Source: Proteiniphilum sp. (GTDB lineage Bacteria > Bacteroidota > Bacteroidia > Bacteroidales > Dysgonomonadaceae). From it: a DNA stretch of 16,738 nucleotides. Under the pieces are notes generated by a model. That model made no database searches. It saw only the letters and a list, made by a program, of their open reading frames with translations, and was not told the DNA's origin. This document shows, piece by piece, positions 1-8,415 of the stretch. A program made the position numbers and the translations under genes. Numbering within the stretch: the stretch's first letter is position 1; each line of letters begins with the position of its first letter. Where the stretch lies: contig JAENWZ010000018.1 of NCBI GenBank assembly GCA_016649795.1, positions 1-16,738 on the forward strand, given 5' to 3'.

Positions 1-894
1 TACTCCTTTTTTGTGAACACACTGAGCGCGTTTGGGGTAGAGGTTCGTTTTTGTGATTTGACTGATCGCGCCGATGTGGCGGCACATCTCGATGAAAACA
101 GCTGTGGTCTGTTTGTAGAGGTGATTACTAACTCGCAGATGGAGGTGGCCGATCTGAAGGTGTTAAGCAGTGTTGTACATGAAAAAAATATTCCTCTTAT
201 TGCAGATACAACGATCGTACCTTTCACCACATTCCGTGCAGCCGATTTTGGTGTCGACATTGAGGTGGTGGCCAGTACCAAGTATATCTCGGGAGGAGCT
301 ACGAGCCTGGGGGGACTGATCATCGATTACGGGAAGTTCGACTGGAATCATTCACCCAGGTTACAGGCTGTGGCCGATGAATCACCCTCCGCCTTTCATT
401 ACAAGCTGCGGCGTGAGATCCACCGCAATCTGGGTGCCTACATGACACCCGCGGTGGCCTATATGCAGTCACTGGGAATGGAGACATTGCAGGTGCGGTT
501 TGAGAGGCAGGCAGCAACATGTAAGGAGCTGGCAAAAAGAGTACAATCATTACCCGAAATAGAATCGGTATGCTATACCGGATTGAAGGATAATCCCTGT
601 TATGAGGTGAGCCAAAAGCAGTTCGGCGATTATCCCGGTGCCATGCTGACTTTCGACCTGGCTTCGAAGGAGCATTGCTACCGGTTCCTGAACAACCTGA
701 AGCTGATACGCCGTGCCACCAATCTCTTCGATAACCGGTCGCTGATCATCCACCCTGCGAGTACCATCTATGGCAGTTTCACCTCTGAACAACGCCATGC
801 GATGGATGTGAAGGAGACCACCATCCGTCTGTCGGTAGGGCTGGAGAGTGCCGATGCTCTTTTCGAGGATATCTGTCAGGCTTTGAAGCAGTAA
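1..894 (+). CDS. Cys/Met metabolism PLP-dependent enzyme (O-acetylhomoserine sulfhydrylase-like), 5'-truncated
   Basis: The frame is open from base 1 to the TAA at 892-894, giving 297 residues. The GTG at 13 is probably internal, because family members are about 400-430 residues and the N-terminal third is missing here. Numbering from base 1, the Schiff-base lysine is K94 in STKYISGG. The aspartate that should contact the cofactor ring nitrogen is D69 (LIADTT). The C-terminus carries the family signatures IIHPAST and RLSVGLE, whose arginine binds the substrate carboxylate. The fold is that of cystathionine gamma-synthase, cystathionine lyase and O-acetylhomoserine sulfhydrylase, which are cytoplasmic enzymes of methionine and cysteine metabolism. 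Two normally conserved stretches are altered: the usual ESxxNP is EVITNS, and the usual DNTFATP is DTTIVPF. The exact substrate therefore cannot be assigned. The gene converges on the tlpA-like gene, with only a heptamer array between them. Confidence 0.85.
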   Translation, partial: YSFFVNTLSAFGVEVRFCDLTDRADVAAHLDENSCGLFVEVITNSQMEVADLKVLSSVVHEKNIPLIADTTIVPFTTFRAADFGVDIEVVASTKYISGGATSLGGLIIDYGKFDWNHSPRLQAVADESPSAFHYKLRREIHRNLGAYMTPAVAYMQSLGMETLQVRFERQAATCKELAKRVQSLPEIESVCYTGLKDNPCYEVSQKQFGDYPGAMLTFDLASKEHCYRFLNNLKLIRRATNLFDNRSLIIHPASTIYGSFTSEQRHAMDVKETTIRLSVGLESADALFEDICQALKQ

Positions 895-996
895 GCAGTA
901 AGCGGTCAGTTCTCAGCAGTTAGCGTTCAGTTTTCAGCTATCAGCAATCAGCAATTAGCTTTCGGCTCCCAAATCCCAGTTCCCAACTCTCAGCGG
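892..996. repeat. Degenerate 7-bp tandem array A (15 units)
   Basis: The sequence reads in exact 7-nt phase without any indel: TAAGCAG, TAAGCGG, TCAGTTC, TCAGCAG, TTAGCGT, TCAGTTT, TCAGCTA, TCAGCAA, TCAGCAA, TTAGCTT, TCGGCTC, CCAAATC, CCAGTTC, CCAACTC, TCAGCGG. The rough consensus is T(C/A)AG(C/T)NN. The first unit contains the stop codon of the PLP enzyme. The last unit ends one base before the stop codon of the convergent tlpA-like gene, so the array is the whole intergenic region. The preceding heptamer, GAAGCAG at 885-891, also fits and would encode the last codons of the enzyme. Confidence 0.85.
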
Positions 997-2217
997 TTAT
1001 TTGTTTAGCAGTGAATCGACGACGGTGTTGAAGTCTTCAATAAACTCCCGGTAGAAGAGTCCTGTAGCCGGTCCGTTGAAACCGGTATGTATCTTGCGGA
1101 CTTTTCCTTGTTTGTCGATAAATATAGTGGTGGGGTAACTGGAGAAGTTGTCCAGCTCCGGCAGTGCGCCTGCGATGCTCTCTTTGCCCACCTCGCCGCC
1201 GAAAAGAACAGGATAGCCGGTGTTGTACCTTTCTTTCAGCCGCGAGATCGCTTTTTTGGCATAGTCGAAATCATTTTTCCGCTCAAAGGCGATGCCGATC
1301 ACTTCCATGCCCCGCTCCCTATTCTCTTCGTACCACGGTGCAAGAAAGGCCATCTCATCCAGACAGTTGGGGCACCAGCTGCCGAGAATGGAGACGATCA
1401 CTACCTTATCGCGGAAGCGTTCATCCTTCAGTGAGACAATATTGCCGTCGATATCGGGCAGGCTGAAACCAAGCGTTTCGTACCCCGGCTTCAATCTGGC
1501 AAGAGAGTAGGGGTCTGCCAGCGCTGCCTCATCGTTTCGGCTTCCTGACAGTTGCGTCGTTCCGCGGCTGGTGTAGAAGGTCCCTTCAAAGTGGTCGTTG
1601 TCGGTAAAGGTGATCTCTATCAGGTATGGACTCAGTCCGCCAAAAGCCGAGAGATGAACGCCATCCTGTGTATAGGCGCCTTCCAGAAAACGCAGGTCAC
1701 CCGAGTTGGTCAGGATGGAGCCGGTGACAATCTGATCATCGGATTGAAAGATGCCTACATTGCGTGCCGTATCTCCCTTCTCCCCGATAAAAAGCACCTC
1801 CCACTTGCCGTCGATGGCAATATCAGTGGGATGCTCTGCAGCGATAAAACGTGCTTCTTCTCCGTACAGGGCGGTGAAAGGTACGCCGGGATCATTATCA
1901 ATGTAATTCTTGATGAATCTGCCTTCGATCCTGTTCTCTGCGACTACTCCTTTGATCGCTGCATCGTAGGCAACAATGGGGATGATGAGCGTATCACCGT
2001 GAAAAGCAACCCCGCTGAGCTCGACTCTTTCCTCCCCGTTGATCAGGGTGACAGTAGCCGTGTCGGCGGTGACATTGTTCACTTCAAACAGGAAGGGCGC
2101 TTGCTTATTGTTGGCCACGGTCAGTTCGCCGCGCCAGATACCGCTTTGCAGGGTGCTTTTTCTTTCGCAGGAGAGGATTCCCGCCACAATAAGGATCAAT
2201 AAAAGAATTTTTTTCAT
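997..2217 (-). CDS. TlpA-like thiol-disulfide oxidoreductase lipoprotein
   Basis: This 406-residue protein begins with a lipoprotein signal peptide (MKKILLLILIVAGILSC), so it is probably anchored to a membrane in the periplasm. Residues of about 20-240 form a beta-rich N-terminal region that I cannot name with certainty; it resembles the substrate-binding or DUF4369-type modules of Bacteroidota TlpA proteins. From about residue 245 to the end there is an AhpC/TSA-thioredoxin domain. It has the redox motif WCPNC at 281-285 and a YPTT segment matching the cis-proline loop. The likely role is reduction or isomerisation of periplasmic disulfides, or cytochrome maturation-type chemistry. The start is the ATG directly before the signal peptide. 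It follows susD on the same strand after 118 nt that include a dispersed repeat, so co-transcription with susCD is plausible but not certain. Confidence 0.88.
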   Translation of the reverse strand: MKKILLLILIVAGILSCERKSTLQSGIWRGELTVANNKQAPFLFEVNNVTADTATVTLINGEERVELSGVAFHGDTLIIPIVAYDAAIKGVVAENRIEGRFIKNYIDNDPGVPFTALYGEEARFIAAEHPTDIAIDGKWEVLFIGEKGDTARNVGIFQSDDQIVTGSILTNSGDLRFLEGAYTQDGVHLSAFGGLSPYLIEITFTDNDHFEGTFYTSRGTTQLSGSRNDEAALADPYSLARLKPGYETLGFSLPDIDGNIVSLKDERFRDKVVIVSILGSWCPNCLDEMAFLAPWYEENRERGMEVIGIAFERKNDFDYAKKAISRLKERYNTGYPVLFGGEVGKESIAGALPELDNFSSYPTTIFIDKQGKVRKIHTGFNGPATGLFYREFIEDFNTVVDSLLNK

Positions 2218-2260
2218 ACGATTATCATTATTTATTTATTTTCAAACTAACTTTAGTGAA

Positions 2261-2327
2261 CTATTCCGTTAAGCTAAATGAGCAGAAGCCAAGTTCGTTA
2301 TATCTCTGTTTTGAAACGTAAAAATAG
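2261..2327 (+). repeat. Dispersed small repeat, copy 1
   Basis: By eye, bases 2261-2300 match 16585-16624 at 33 of 40 positions without gaps. The shared blocks are CGTTAAGC and ATGAGCAGAAGC. Both copies begin with CTATT and end in AAATAG, with a variable middle, for total lengths of 67 and 62 nt. In this copy CTATT can pair with the terminal AATAG, and CGTT with AACG. It lies between the stop of susD and the start of the tlpA-like gene, opposite to their direction of transcription. Confidence 0.6.
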
Positions 2328-2335
2328 TGTTTTTT

Positions 2336-3877
2336 TTATTTGAAGATCCACAATTTGGTTTCGATCACATCATTTCCCTGTGTGGCGACAGCGGCCTGGT
2401 AGTTTTCCAGATTCACCGATTGTTCCTTCACAGGATAATAGATCCGGGAGGGAACACCTCCGTCGCCAAAGAGCGGGTTGAATCTATAGGTGACCTCGGC
2501 ACCATTGATCACGCCGGAGAAGATCACATCCTCCTCCTGAATGAGGAAATCGGGGAAGCCGGTACGGCGATAGTCGCTCCACCCTTCGAGGAACTGCGTG
2601 AAGAGGGCAATGTATTTCTGGTTCAGTACGCTCTGCTGACCGGCGGGGGGAAGCGCTGAAAGATAGGCATCTACATCTGCAGCCGGAACACCCCATCTCT
2701 CCAACGAGGCTCTGACACCCTTCTCATAATCGCTCTGACTCCAGTTGTTGTACTCCGAGAGTAAAAAGGCTACCTCAGCATATTCCATCAACACTTCTCC
2801 GTAGTTGGGAGCGCTGTAGATCGTGCCGGGCAGACTCACGCTGGTAGCGGGGAAGTTGCCCGATTCGGCTTCCGTCAACCCGTAGGGAAGGCCGACAAAC
2901 GCACCGACACCGTTTGGTGCGGCATACCTGCCCAGGCGCGGGTCGGCAACTGGCAGCTGCGGGTTCTCTCCTTTCAGCAGATCGATGAAAGGCTTCGACA
3001 GAGCGAAATCACGGCGGTTGGCCGTCACGGTAGCACGGTAATAGGGCGCTTCATTGGGTGAGGCAGTGGCATAACTGTAAATGGCATTGTCGGCATTGCC
3101 GGTGAAGACACCCTTCGCCAGAGCATCGGTGAAGTGCGACTGGTAGAGGCCGGGGTTTTTCTCCTTCAGCCTGGTGGCAAAACGGAGTCGCAGCGATTGG
3201 GCAAACCGAGCCCATTTCCTATTGTCTCCCCCATAAATGATGTCGGAAGTACCAAACGTCTTCTCCGAGGGATAGCGCAGCAGGGTGTCGCCAGCCTGCT
3301 TCAGCTCATTCAGTATATCGGCATAGATCTTTTCCTGCGATGCATAGCGGGGTGTGATATTTTCCGGGTCATGCTGCAACGCCTCGAAATCGGCATCATC
3401 ACTCCCGTACGAATGGTAGGGTACATCGCCGAACAGGTCGGTGAGGGCATAGAAAGCATAGGTTTTCAGGATGCGGCTGATAGCGATCTGGGTGGCATTG
3501 CGACCGGCACCACTTGCCGTGACAAGCTCCCTTGTCGACGGGTCGCTGTTGAGCTGGATGATCTCCCGGAGATTATTGACCATCTCATACAATCCGTCCC
3601 ATACGCCGGCTGAGTAGCTGAAGGGGATGTCGTAACGCGACTGGCTGGTGTAGGTTACCTGGCTCAGCTGCTGGATGAAGAGCGCCGAGCTGCGCAGGGA
3701 GGCTGACTCACCTCTCACATTGTCGAGCAGCTGCTTCTCGGCTGTGACAATCAACGCGGTGGTGGGCACCGATGAGGGACGATTGGGATCCACGTTGAGC
3801 GTTTCATCGATGCAGGAGTGCAGCACCAGCAGTGGAAAGAGTAACAAGGGCAGGATATATCTATTTTTTGTTTTCAT
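2336..3877 (-). CDS. SusD/RagB-like nutrient-binding outer-membrane lipoprotein (SusD-like_2 type)
   Basis: The product of 513 residues is a surface lipoprotein that caps a SusC-type TonB-dependent channel and delivers substrate to it. The start chosen is the ATG at 3877, because it directly precedes a clean lipoprotein signal peptide ending in LLVLHSC with the acylated cysteine at residue 22. An in-frame ATG 42 nt upstream would put 14 charged residues before the signal. After the cysteine comes the typical Bacteroidota opening with DPNRPSSVPTT. The rest is helix-rich, with motifs usual for the SusD-like_2 group such as WDGLYEMVNNLREI near the N-terminus and FLEGWSDYRRTGFPDF near the C-terminus. 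It follows susC by 88 nt on the same strand. No glycoside hydrolase or polysaccharide lyase is nearby, so the substrate is unknown and need not be a glycan. Confidence 0.92.
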   Translation of the reverse strand: MKTKNRYILPLLLFPLLVLHSCIDETLNVDPNRPSSVPTTALIVTAEKQLLDNVRGESASLRSSALFIQQLSQVTYTSQSRYDIPFSYSAGVWDGLYEMVNNLREIIQLNSDPSTRELVTASGAGRNATQIAISRILKTYAFYALTDLFGDVPYHSYGSDDADFEALQHDPENITPRYASQEKIYADILNELKQAGDTLLRYPSEKTFGTSDIIYGGDNRKWARFAQSLRLRFATRLKEKNPGLYQSHFTDALAKGVFTGNADNAIYSYATASPNEAPYYRATVTANRRDFALSKPFIDLLKGENPQLPVADPRLGRYAAPNGVGAFVGLPYGLTEAESGNFPATSVSLPGTIYSAPNYGEVLMEYAEVAFLLSEYNNWSQSDYEKGVRASLERWGVPAADVDAYLSALPPAGQQSVLNQKYIALFTQFLEGWSDYRRTGFPDFLIQEEDVIFSGVINGAEVTYRFNPLFGDGGVPSRIYYPVKEQSVNLENYQAAVATQGNDVIETKLWIFK

Positions 3878-3965
3878 ATGATTTTTCGCTTTTTGTGTAT
3901 AAAACAGTTGTTTAGTCATGTGTTGTGTGGATTGATTTGTCTGCTCGTTTCATACGATATGATAA

Positions 3966-6900
3966 TTAAAATCTGAAACTCACATTGATGCCGTAGGTGA
4001 CAGGGGTAGGCATGTTGCCGCCTTCAATGCCCTGCACGTTGCCGCCGCTGTTGGTCAGCTCAGGGTCGATGGTCTTGCTCTTCCTGTAGAGGTAGAAGAG
4101 GTTGCGGGCGTAAACCGATGTGCCGATGCCTTTGACCGGACTGTGGTCGGCCAGTTGGAAGTCGTAGCCTAACGACAGCTCGCGGAGCTTGATGAAGGTT
4201 GCATCGAAAACAGTGAACGCCGTCGGACCGTTATAGTGGTTCCTCGACCAGGCTTGCGCCGTCACGTTCTTTGTGTTGGGAGCGGTGTTGCTGACGCTGT
4301 AGGTGCCGTCGGAGTGGAACGTCACATCGCCTGTCACGCCGTCGGCCACGACACCTGTCTCGCGGATGCCGTTGGCAGCTGTCACAGGCAGTATTCCCGA
4401 GTACATGGCCACCTTATAGGTCTGCGAGAAGAAGCTCCCTCCCACACGGGAGTCGATCAGGAAGTTGAAACGGAGGTTCTTGTACCTCACACCGTTCTGG
4501 AAGCTCCAGAGGAAATCGGGCAGCACACTGCCGAGCGGTACCAGCTGCTGTGTGCGCAGGTAGAGCCCGTCGGAGCCGATCACCCTCTGTCCGTCGAGAG
4601 CGTAGACAAAGTCGTAACCCTGAAGCTGTCCGTAGCTCTCTCCCTCCTCTGCCGTGAGCGTCACCAGCGTTGTGCTCAGGTTGAGACTGCTGACCGCATC
4701 GGAGAGCTTGATGATCTTGTTGATGTTTTTGGAGAAGTTGACCGTGCTGTTCCAGTCCCAGTCTCGACTTTTCACCGGATGAATGCCCAGTATCACTTCC
4801 ACGCCCTTGTTGTTGATCTCTCCGGCGTTGATCAGCTTGGATGAGTAGCCAAAAGCGTCAGAGGTGGGCAGTGAGATGATCTGGTTCCTACTGGTGTTGT
4901 TGTACCAGGTGACATCGAGGTCGATGAGATCGCGGAAGAGCTGCAGCTGCAGACCTGTTTCCAGCGAGGAGGTGATCTCCGGCTTCAGGTTCCTGTTGTT
5001 CAGCTGGTTGGGCAGCTTGTATGCACTGTTCCCGTTGATGGCGTTGACAGCCTCATACACCTTGTAGAGCTGGTAGGGGTCGGTATCGTTACCTACCTGT
5101 GCCCATCCCAGACGTAGTTTCGAGAACGACAGCCAGTCACGGTTACGCAATGCGGGCAGCTCACTCAGGATGAGTGACGAGGTGAGCGACGGGTAAAAAT
5201 AGGAGTTGTGCTCCACGGGCAGGGTCGATGACCAGTCGTTGCGGAAGGTGCCGTCGAGGTAGACGGTGCTTCTCCAACCGTAGGAGATGCTTCCATATAG
5301 TGAGTTGAGCTCTCTTTTGTATACTCCCGTACCGGGATTGATGACGGTGGAGGTGGCATTGCTGAGGCTGTAGTAACCGGGGATGATCAGTCCTCCCGAG
5401 GTGGAGATGTCGCTGATGCGGCGGTTCTGCTGCAGCAGGTTGGTCCCCGCATTGGCCACCAGCGAGTGGTCGTTCCATGCATGGCGGGCACTGGCCAGCA
5501 ACTCGTAGTTGAACTCGCCATACTTCTGGCTGTACTCCTGGTACATGGACTGTGATCGGGAGTTGACGGCGATCCTGTCCTGGTAATTGTAGGCATAGAC
5601 ATCGGCGTTGATGCGCCCGGTCACGGTGAGCCATGATGTGGGGGTGGCTGTGATGCCGAAGTTACCATAGAGGCGGTCGCGCTCCTCCTCCAGGTAGCTT
5701 TCGTAGGCCGACCAGTAGGGGTTATCGATGTATTTTGTCTTTTCGTCGGCCACATTGTTTTGATAACCGGTACGGTTCCATGCCCACGGGGTGCCGTCGG
5801 GACGTTTGTACTCTTCCAGCTTCTTATAGTCGACCTGTACATGTCCCCACTGGTAGGCCTCGAGGATGATGTTACGGTTCGATGCTCCTGTCCAGGGGCG
5901 GCCGGTGGTGTTTGTCTTCAGGTAGTTGGCACCGGCAAAGAAGGAGAGCAGCTTGCCGGTCACGTTTCCCGAGATGCTGAGCGCGTTCTTGCCCAGCGAT
6001 GAGTTGGGGATGGTTCCTGTCACGTTCTTGTTGGTGAAGGAGACCCTGAATGCCGAGTTGCCGTCTGATTTCGACAGGGAGATATTGTTGGTGTTGGCAA
6101 CGCCTGTCCGGAAAAAATAGCTGACATCATTCTCGGGATAGACCCATGGTTGTGGATTGAGATAATCGGCCGCATACTCAGGGTCGAGGTTGTACCAGTG
6201 CAGTACAGGTGTACCATCGAGCTTCGGTCCCCAGCTCTCGTCGCCTGCATAATCCACTATGTTGTAGCTCTTCCCGTCGATGGTTGCCGTGGCAAAGGTA
6301 GAATTGTAACCCCCACCATAGAGCTTCTGCCTTTCGGGCAGCCGCGCCACGTTCTCAAACTCTATGCCACTGTTCAGTTCTATCGCTATCCTGCCATCTG
6401 TGCCTGCTCCCTTCTTCGTGGCGATGAGGATGACCCCATTGGCAGCACGTGATCCGTAGAGAGCCGCCGCGGAGGGCCCTTTCAGCACGTTGACGCCGGC
6501 GATGTCATCGGGGTTGATGTCCTGGATGGTGCTTCCCACATCTTTCCCGGCGCTCCCGTTGATGGTCGAGCTGCTGTTCATGTCGGTGTTGTCGAGTGGT
6601 ACGCCATCAATCACGTAGAGCGGCTGGTTGTTGCCGGTGATGGAGTTGACACCCCGCAGGGTGATGCGCGACGAACCACCCAGGTTGCTCCCCCCCGAGA
6701 TGACCTGCAGTCCCGCTATTTTGCCCGCGAGTGCGCTCATAGGGTTGGTGGGTCGTGTCTTGAATGCCTCGGAGGTGACGTTCTGTACGGCATAACCGAG
6801 GGCTTTCTTCTCCCGCGGAATGTTCAATGAGGTGATGACCACCTCGTTCAAGGCTGTGGTGCTCTCTTTCAACCGTACCGTGAGCGTTTGTGATTCATCG

Positions 6901-7178
6901 ACCTGCAGGGTTAGGGTCTCGAACCCGATGTAGGAGAACTCCAGCGCTCCCCCACGGGTGATGGTGATGCGGAAGTTACCGTCGATATCAGTCACCGTAC
7001 CGCTGGCGGGGTCGTCACTGCTAATAATGGTGACCCCGGTGAGCGGCAGTTCTTGCTGATCAGTTACCTTCCCCGAGAGGGTAACGGTCTGATTGTCCTG
7101 TGCACCTGCACTCAGTACAAGCAACTGAAAAAAAAGTGCGAATAGAATTTTTCTTTTTAATGATAATGATTTTTTCAT
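3966..7178 (-). CDS. SusC/RagA family TonB-linked outer-membrane channel
   Basis: This 1070-residue beta-barrel protein imports a substrate across the outer membrane using TonB-ExbBD energy, together with the SusD-like partner encoded next. A Sec signal peptide spans residues 1-26 (cleavage after SAGA). Residues of about 31-105 form a CarboxypepD_reg-like domain. A TonB-box-like EVVIT lies at 112-116, and the plug domain runs from about 125 to 257, including LRGVNSITGNNQPLYVIDGVPLD-type sequence and LKGPSAAALYGSRAANGVI-type sequence, both characteristic of the family. The remainder is the barrel, ending in aromatic NVSFRF as expected for BAM-assembled porins. The length is typical. The gene starts 37 nt after the cysK terminator stem. 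I could not find a convincing TAnnTTTG box in that short gap. No sigma/anti-sigma pair or hybrid sensor lies beside it. Confidence 0.95.
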   Translation of the reverse strand: MKKSLSLKRKILFALFFQLLVLSAGAQDNQTVTLSGKVTDQQELPLTGVTIISSDDPASGTVTDIDGNFRITITRGGALEFSYIGFETLTLQVDESQTLTVRLKESTTALNEVVITSLNIPREKKALGYAVQNVTSEAFKTRPTNPMSALAGKIAGLQVISGGSNLGGSSRITLRGVNSITGNNQPLYVIDGVPLDNTDMNSSSTINGSAGKDVGSTIQDINPDDIAGVNVLKGPSAAALYGSRAANGVILIATKKGAGTDGRIAIELNSGIEFENVARLPERQKLYGGGYNSTFATATIDGKSYNIVDYAGDESWGPKLDGTPVLHWYNLDPEYAADYLNPQPWVYPENDVSYFFRTGVANTNNISLSKSDGNSAFRVSFTNKNVTGTIPNSSLGKNALSISGNVTGKLLSFFAGANYLKTNTTGRPWTGASNRNIILEAYQWGHVQVDYKKLEEYKRPDGTPWAWNRTGYQNNVADEKTKYIDNPYWSAYESYLEEERDRLYGNFGITATPTSWLTVTGRINADVYAYNYQDRIAVNSRSQSMYQEYSQKYGEFNYELLASARHAWNDHSLVANAGTNLLQQNRRISDISTSGGLIIPGYYSLSNATSTVINPGTGVYKRELNSLYGSISYGWRSTVYLDGTFRNDWSSTLPVEHNSYFYPSLTSSLILSELPALRNRDWLSFSKLRLGWAQVGNDTDPYQLYKVYEAVNAINGNSAYKLPNQLNNRNLKPEITSSLETGLQLQLFRDLIDLDVTWYNNTSRNQIISLPTSDAFGYSSKLINAGEINNKGVEVILGIHPVKSRDWDWNSTVNFSKNINKIIKLSDAVSSLNLSTTLVTLTAEEGESYGQLQGYDFVYALDGQRVIGSDGLYLRTQQLVPLGSVLPDFLWSFQNGVRYKNLRFNFLIDSRVGGSFFSQTYKVAMYSGILPVTAANGIRETGVVADGVTGDVTFHSDGTYSVSNTAPNTKNVTAQAWSRNHYNGPTAFTVFDATFIKLRELSLGYDFQLADHSPVKGIGTSVYARNLFYLYRKSKTIDPELTNSGGNVQGIEGGNMPTPVTYGINVSFRF

Positions 7179-7214
7179 AATGGCGATATAAATTGTTACT
7201 TCATTTTTTTGAAT

Positions 7215-7248
7215 AAAAAAAACGGCTGATTGACAAAATCAGCCGTTT
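7215..7248 (-). terminator. Rho-independent terminator downstream of cysK
   Basis: A perfect 12-bp stem (7220-7231 with 7237-7248, core ACGGCTGAT) encloses a 5-nt loop. On the minus strand the stem is followed by a run of eight T. It lies about 120 nt past the cysK stop codon and just before susC, so it should separate cysK transcription from susC. On the plus strand no U-run follows, so it is directional. The 120 nt between cysK and the stem hold no recognisable gene. Confidence 0.88.
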
Positions 7249-7370
7249 GTATTGTTTGCCCACCGTGTTAGACATACAAGAGTAGCTGATCATTGCACCG
7301 GCAACGACAACGCATCATCATATTCATACTGAAGGCAGGATATATAGTGGTAAACATAGTGGTATATATC

Positions 7371-8318
7371 TCACAGAGGGTACTCATCGAATGCATAAAG
7401 CACGGTGGAGAGATAGCGCTCTCCGGTGTCGGGAAGTACCACCACGATATTCTTGCCTGCATTCTCCTCTTTCAGGGATAGTTGCAGGGCAGCATAGACG
7501 GCAGCTCCTGAGGAGATGCCTGCCAGCAACCCTTCAGTTGAAGCCAGCTTGCGGCTGGTGCGTATAGCGTCGTCATTGGTGACGGTGACCACCTGGTCAA
7601 TGACCGAAGCATGATAGGTGGCAGGGATAAAACCGGCACCGATACCCTGAATCTTGTGTGGTCCCGGGTTACCTCCCGTGAGTACGGGAGAGTCGGCAGG
7701 CTCCACAGCAACCACCCTGATAGCGGGGTTCAGTTCTTTCAGCCTTTTACCCGCACCGCTGGCGGTGCCTCCTGTACCGATACCGCTGACAAGGATATCC
7801 ACTTTCCCGTCGGTATCACGCCATATCTCCTCACCGGTAGTACGGTAGTGGATCGCCGGGTTGGCCGGATTCTCGAACTGCTGCAGGATCACCGCATCGG
7901 ACAGCTGGGTTTTTAAACCCTTTGCCTTTGCGATGGCCCCCTTCATCCCTTCGGAACCGGGTGTCAGCACCAGCTCGGCACCGAGTGCCTTCAGCAGGTT
8001 TCTTCTTTCGAGACTCATGGTCTCGGGCATGGTAAGGATTAGCCTGTATTTCTTGATGGTGGCTACAAATGCAAGACCGATACCTGTGTTACCGCTTGTG
8101 GGTTCAATGATGATTGATCCCGGTTTCAGCTGACCGCTCTTCTCTGCTTCTTCCACCATCGCCAGGGCAATACGGTCTTTCACACTTCCTTGCGGGTTAA
8201 AGCTCTCCAGCTTCGCAATAAGGCTGGCCTTGGCTCCCTCTTCCTTTTCGAATTGATTGAGTCTCAATAATGGTGTGTTGCCAACCAGGTCTGTCAGTTT
8301 CTCTGCAATTTTTGTCAT
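7371..8318 (-). CDS. cysK: Cysteine synthase A (O-acetylserine sulfhydrylase)
   Basis: This cytoplasmic PLP enzyme makes L-cysteine from O-acetyl-L-serine and sulfide. The 315-residue length is standard. The PLP lysine is K47 in NPQGSVKDR. The substrate loop TSGNTG is at 74-79, and the phosphate-binding GTGGT at 181-185. Near the C-terminus, GISSGAA and PDTGERYLST are the expected cofactor and family signatures. The N-terminal LVGNTPLLRL is also classic. These features favour CysK over cystathionine beta-synthase, which would be longer, and over CysM. The gene is transcribed alone: it has its own -7 box 23 nt upstream of the ATG and a strong terminator downstream. It diverges from the response-regulator gene at 8447. 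Confidence 0.96.
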   Translation of the reverse strand: MTKIAEKLTDLVGNTPLLRLNQFEKEEGAKASLIAKLESFNPQGSVKDRIALAMVEEAEKSGQLKPGSIIIEPTSGNTGIGLAFVATIKKYRLILTMPETMSLERRNLLKALGAELVLTPGSEGMKGAIAKAKGLKTQLSDAVILQQFENPANPAIHYRTTGEEIWRDTDGKVDILVSGIGTGGTASGAGKRLKELNPAIRVVAVEPADSPVLTGGNPGPHKIQGIGAGFIPATYHASVIDQVVTVTNDDAIRTSRKLASTEGLLAGISSGAAVYAALQLSLKEENAGKNIVVVLPDTGERYLSTVLYAFDEYPL

Positions 8319-8340
8319 AACTTTATCTATTAATTTTTGA

Positions 8341-8348
8341 CAAAGGTA
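8341..8348 (-). promoter_or_regulatory. -7 box for cysK
   Basis: The minus strand reads TACCTTTG, an exact match to the Bacteroidota -7 consensus TAnnTTTG, 22 nt before the cysK ATG. No clear -33 TTTG is seen at the expected distance, so the call rests on the -7 box and its position. Confidence 0.55.
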
Positions 8349-8415
8349 GATGATACCTGCTGCAGGTGAAATAGCACATTCATGGTATTTTTAAAGAAAA
8401 GAGGGGAGAAATCAT

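Noticed and set aside
885..996. CRISPR array
   Set aside because: Units are 7 nt with no spacers, and no cas gene is present.
1552..2202. Open frame of 216 codons on the plus strand
   Set aside because: It is antisense to the tlpA-like gene and shows no domain; the minus-strand frame has the signal peptide and WCPNC motif.
2278..2343. Short ORF starting ATG-AGC-AGA-AGC inside repeat copy 1
   Set aside because: Copy 2 starts with the same four codons but stops after seven, so coding is not conserved; the shared signal is at the DNA level.
3878..3919. Upstream ATG for the SusD-like gene
   Set aside because: It would add 14 polar residues before a complete lipoprotein signal peptide; the ATG at 3877 fits better.
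4236..4844. Open frame of 202 codons on the plus strand
   Set aside because: It is a shadow of susC with no recognisable features.
7320..7366. ATAGTGGTA occurring twice in the cysK 3' region
   Set aside because: It is a single short direct repeat with no further structure, likely chance.
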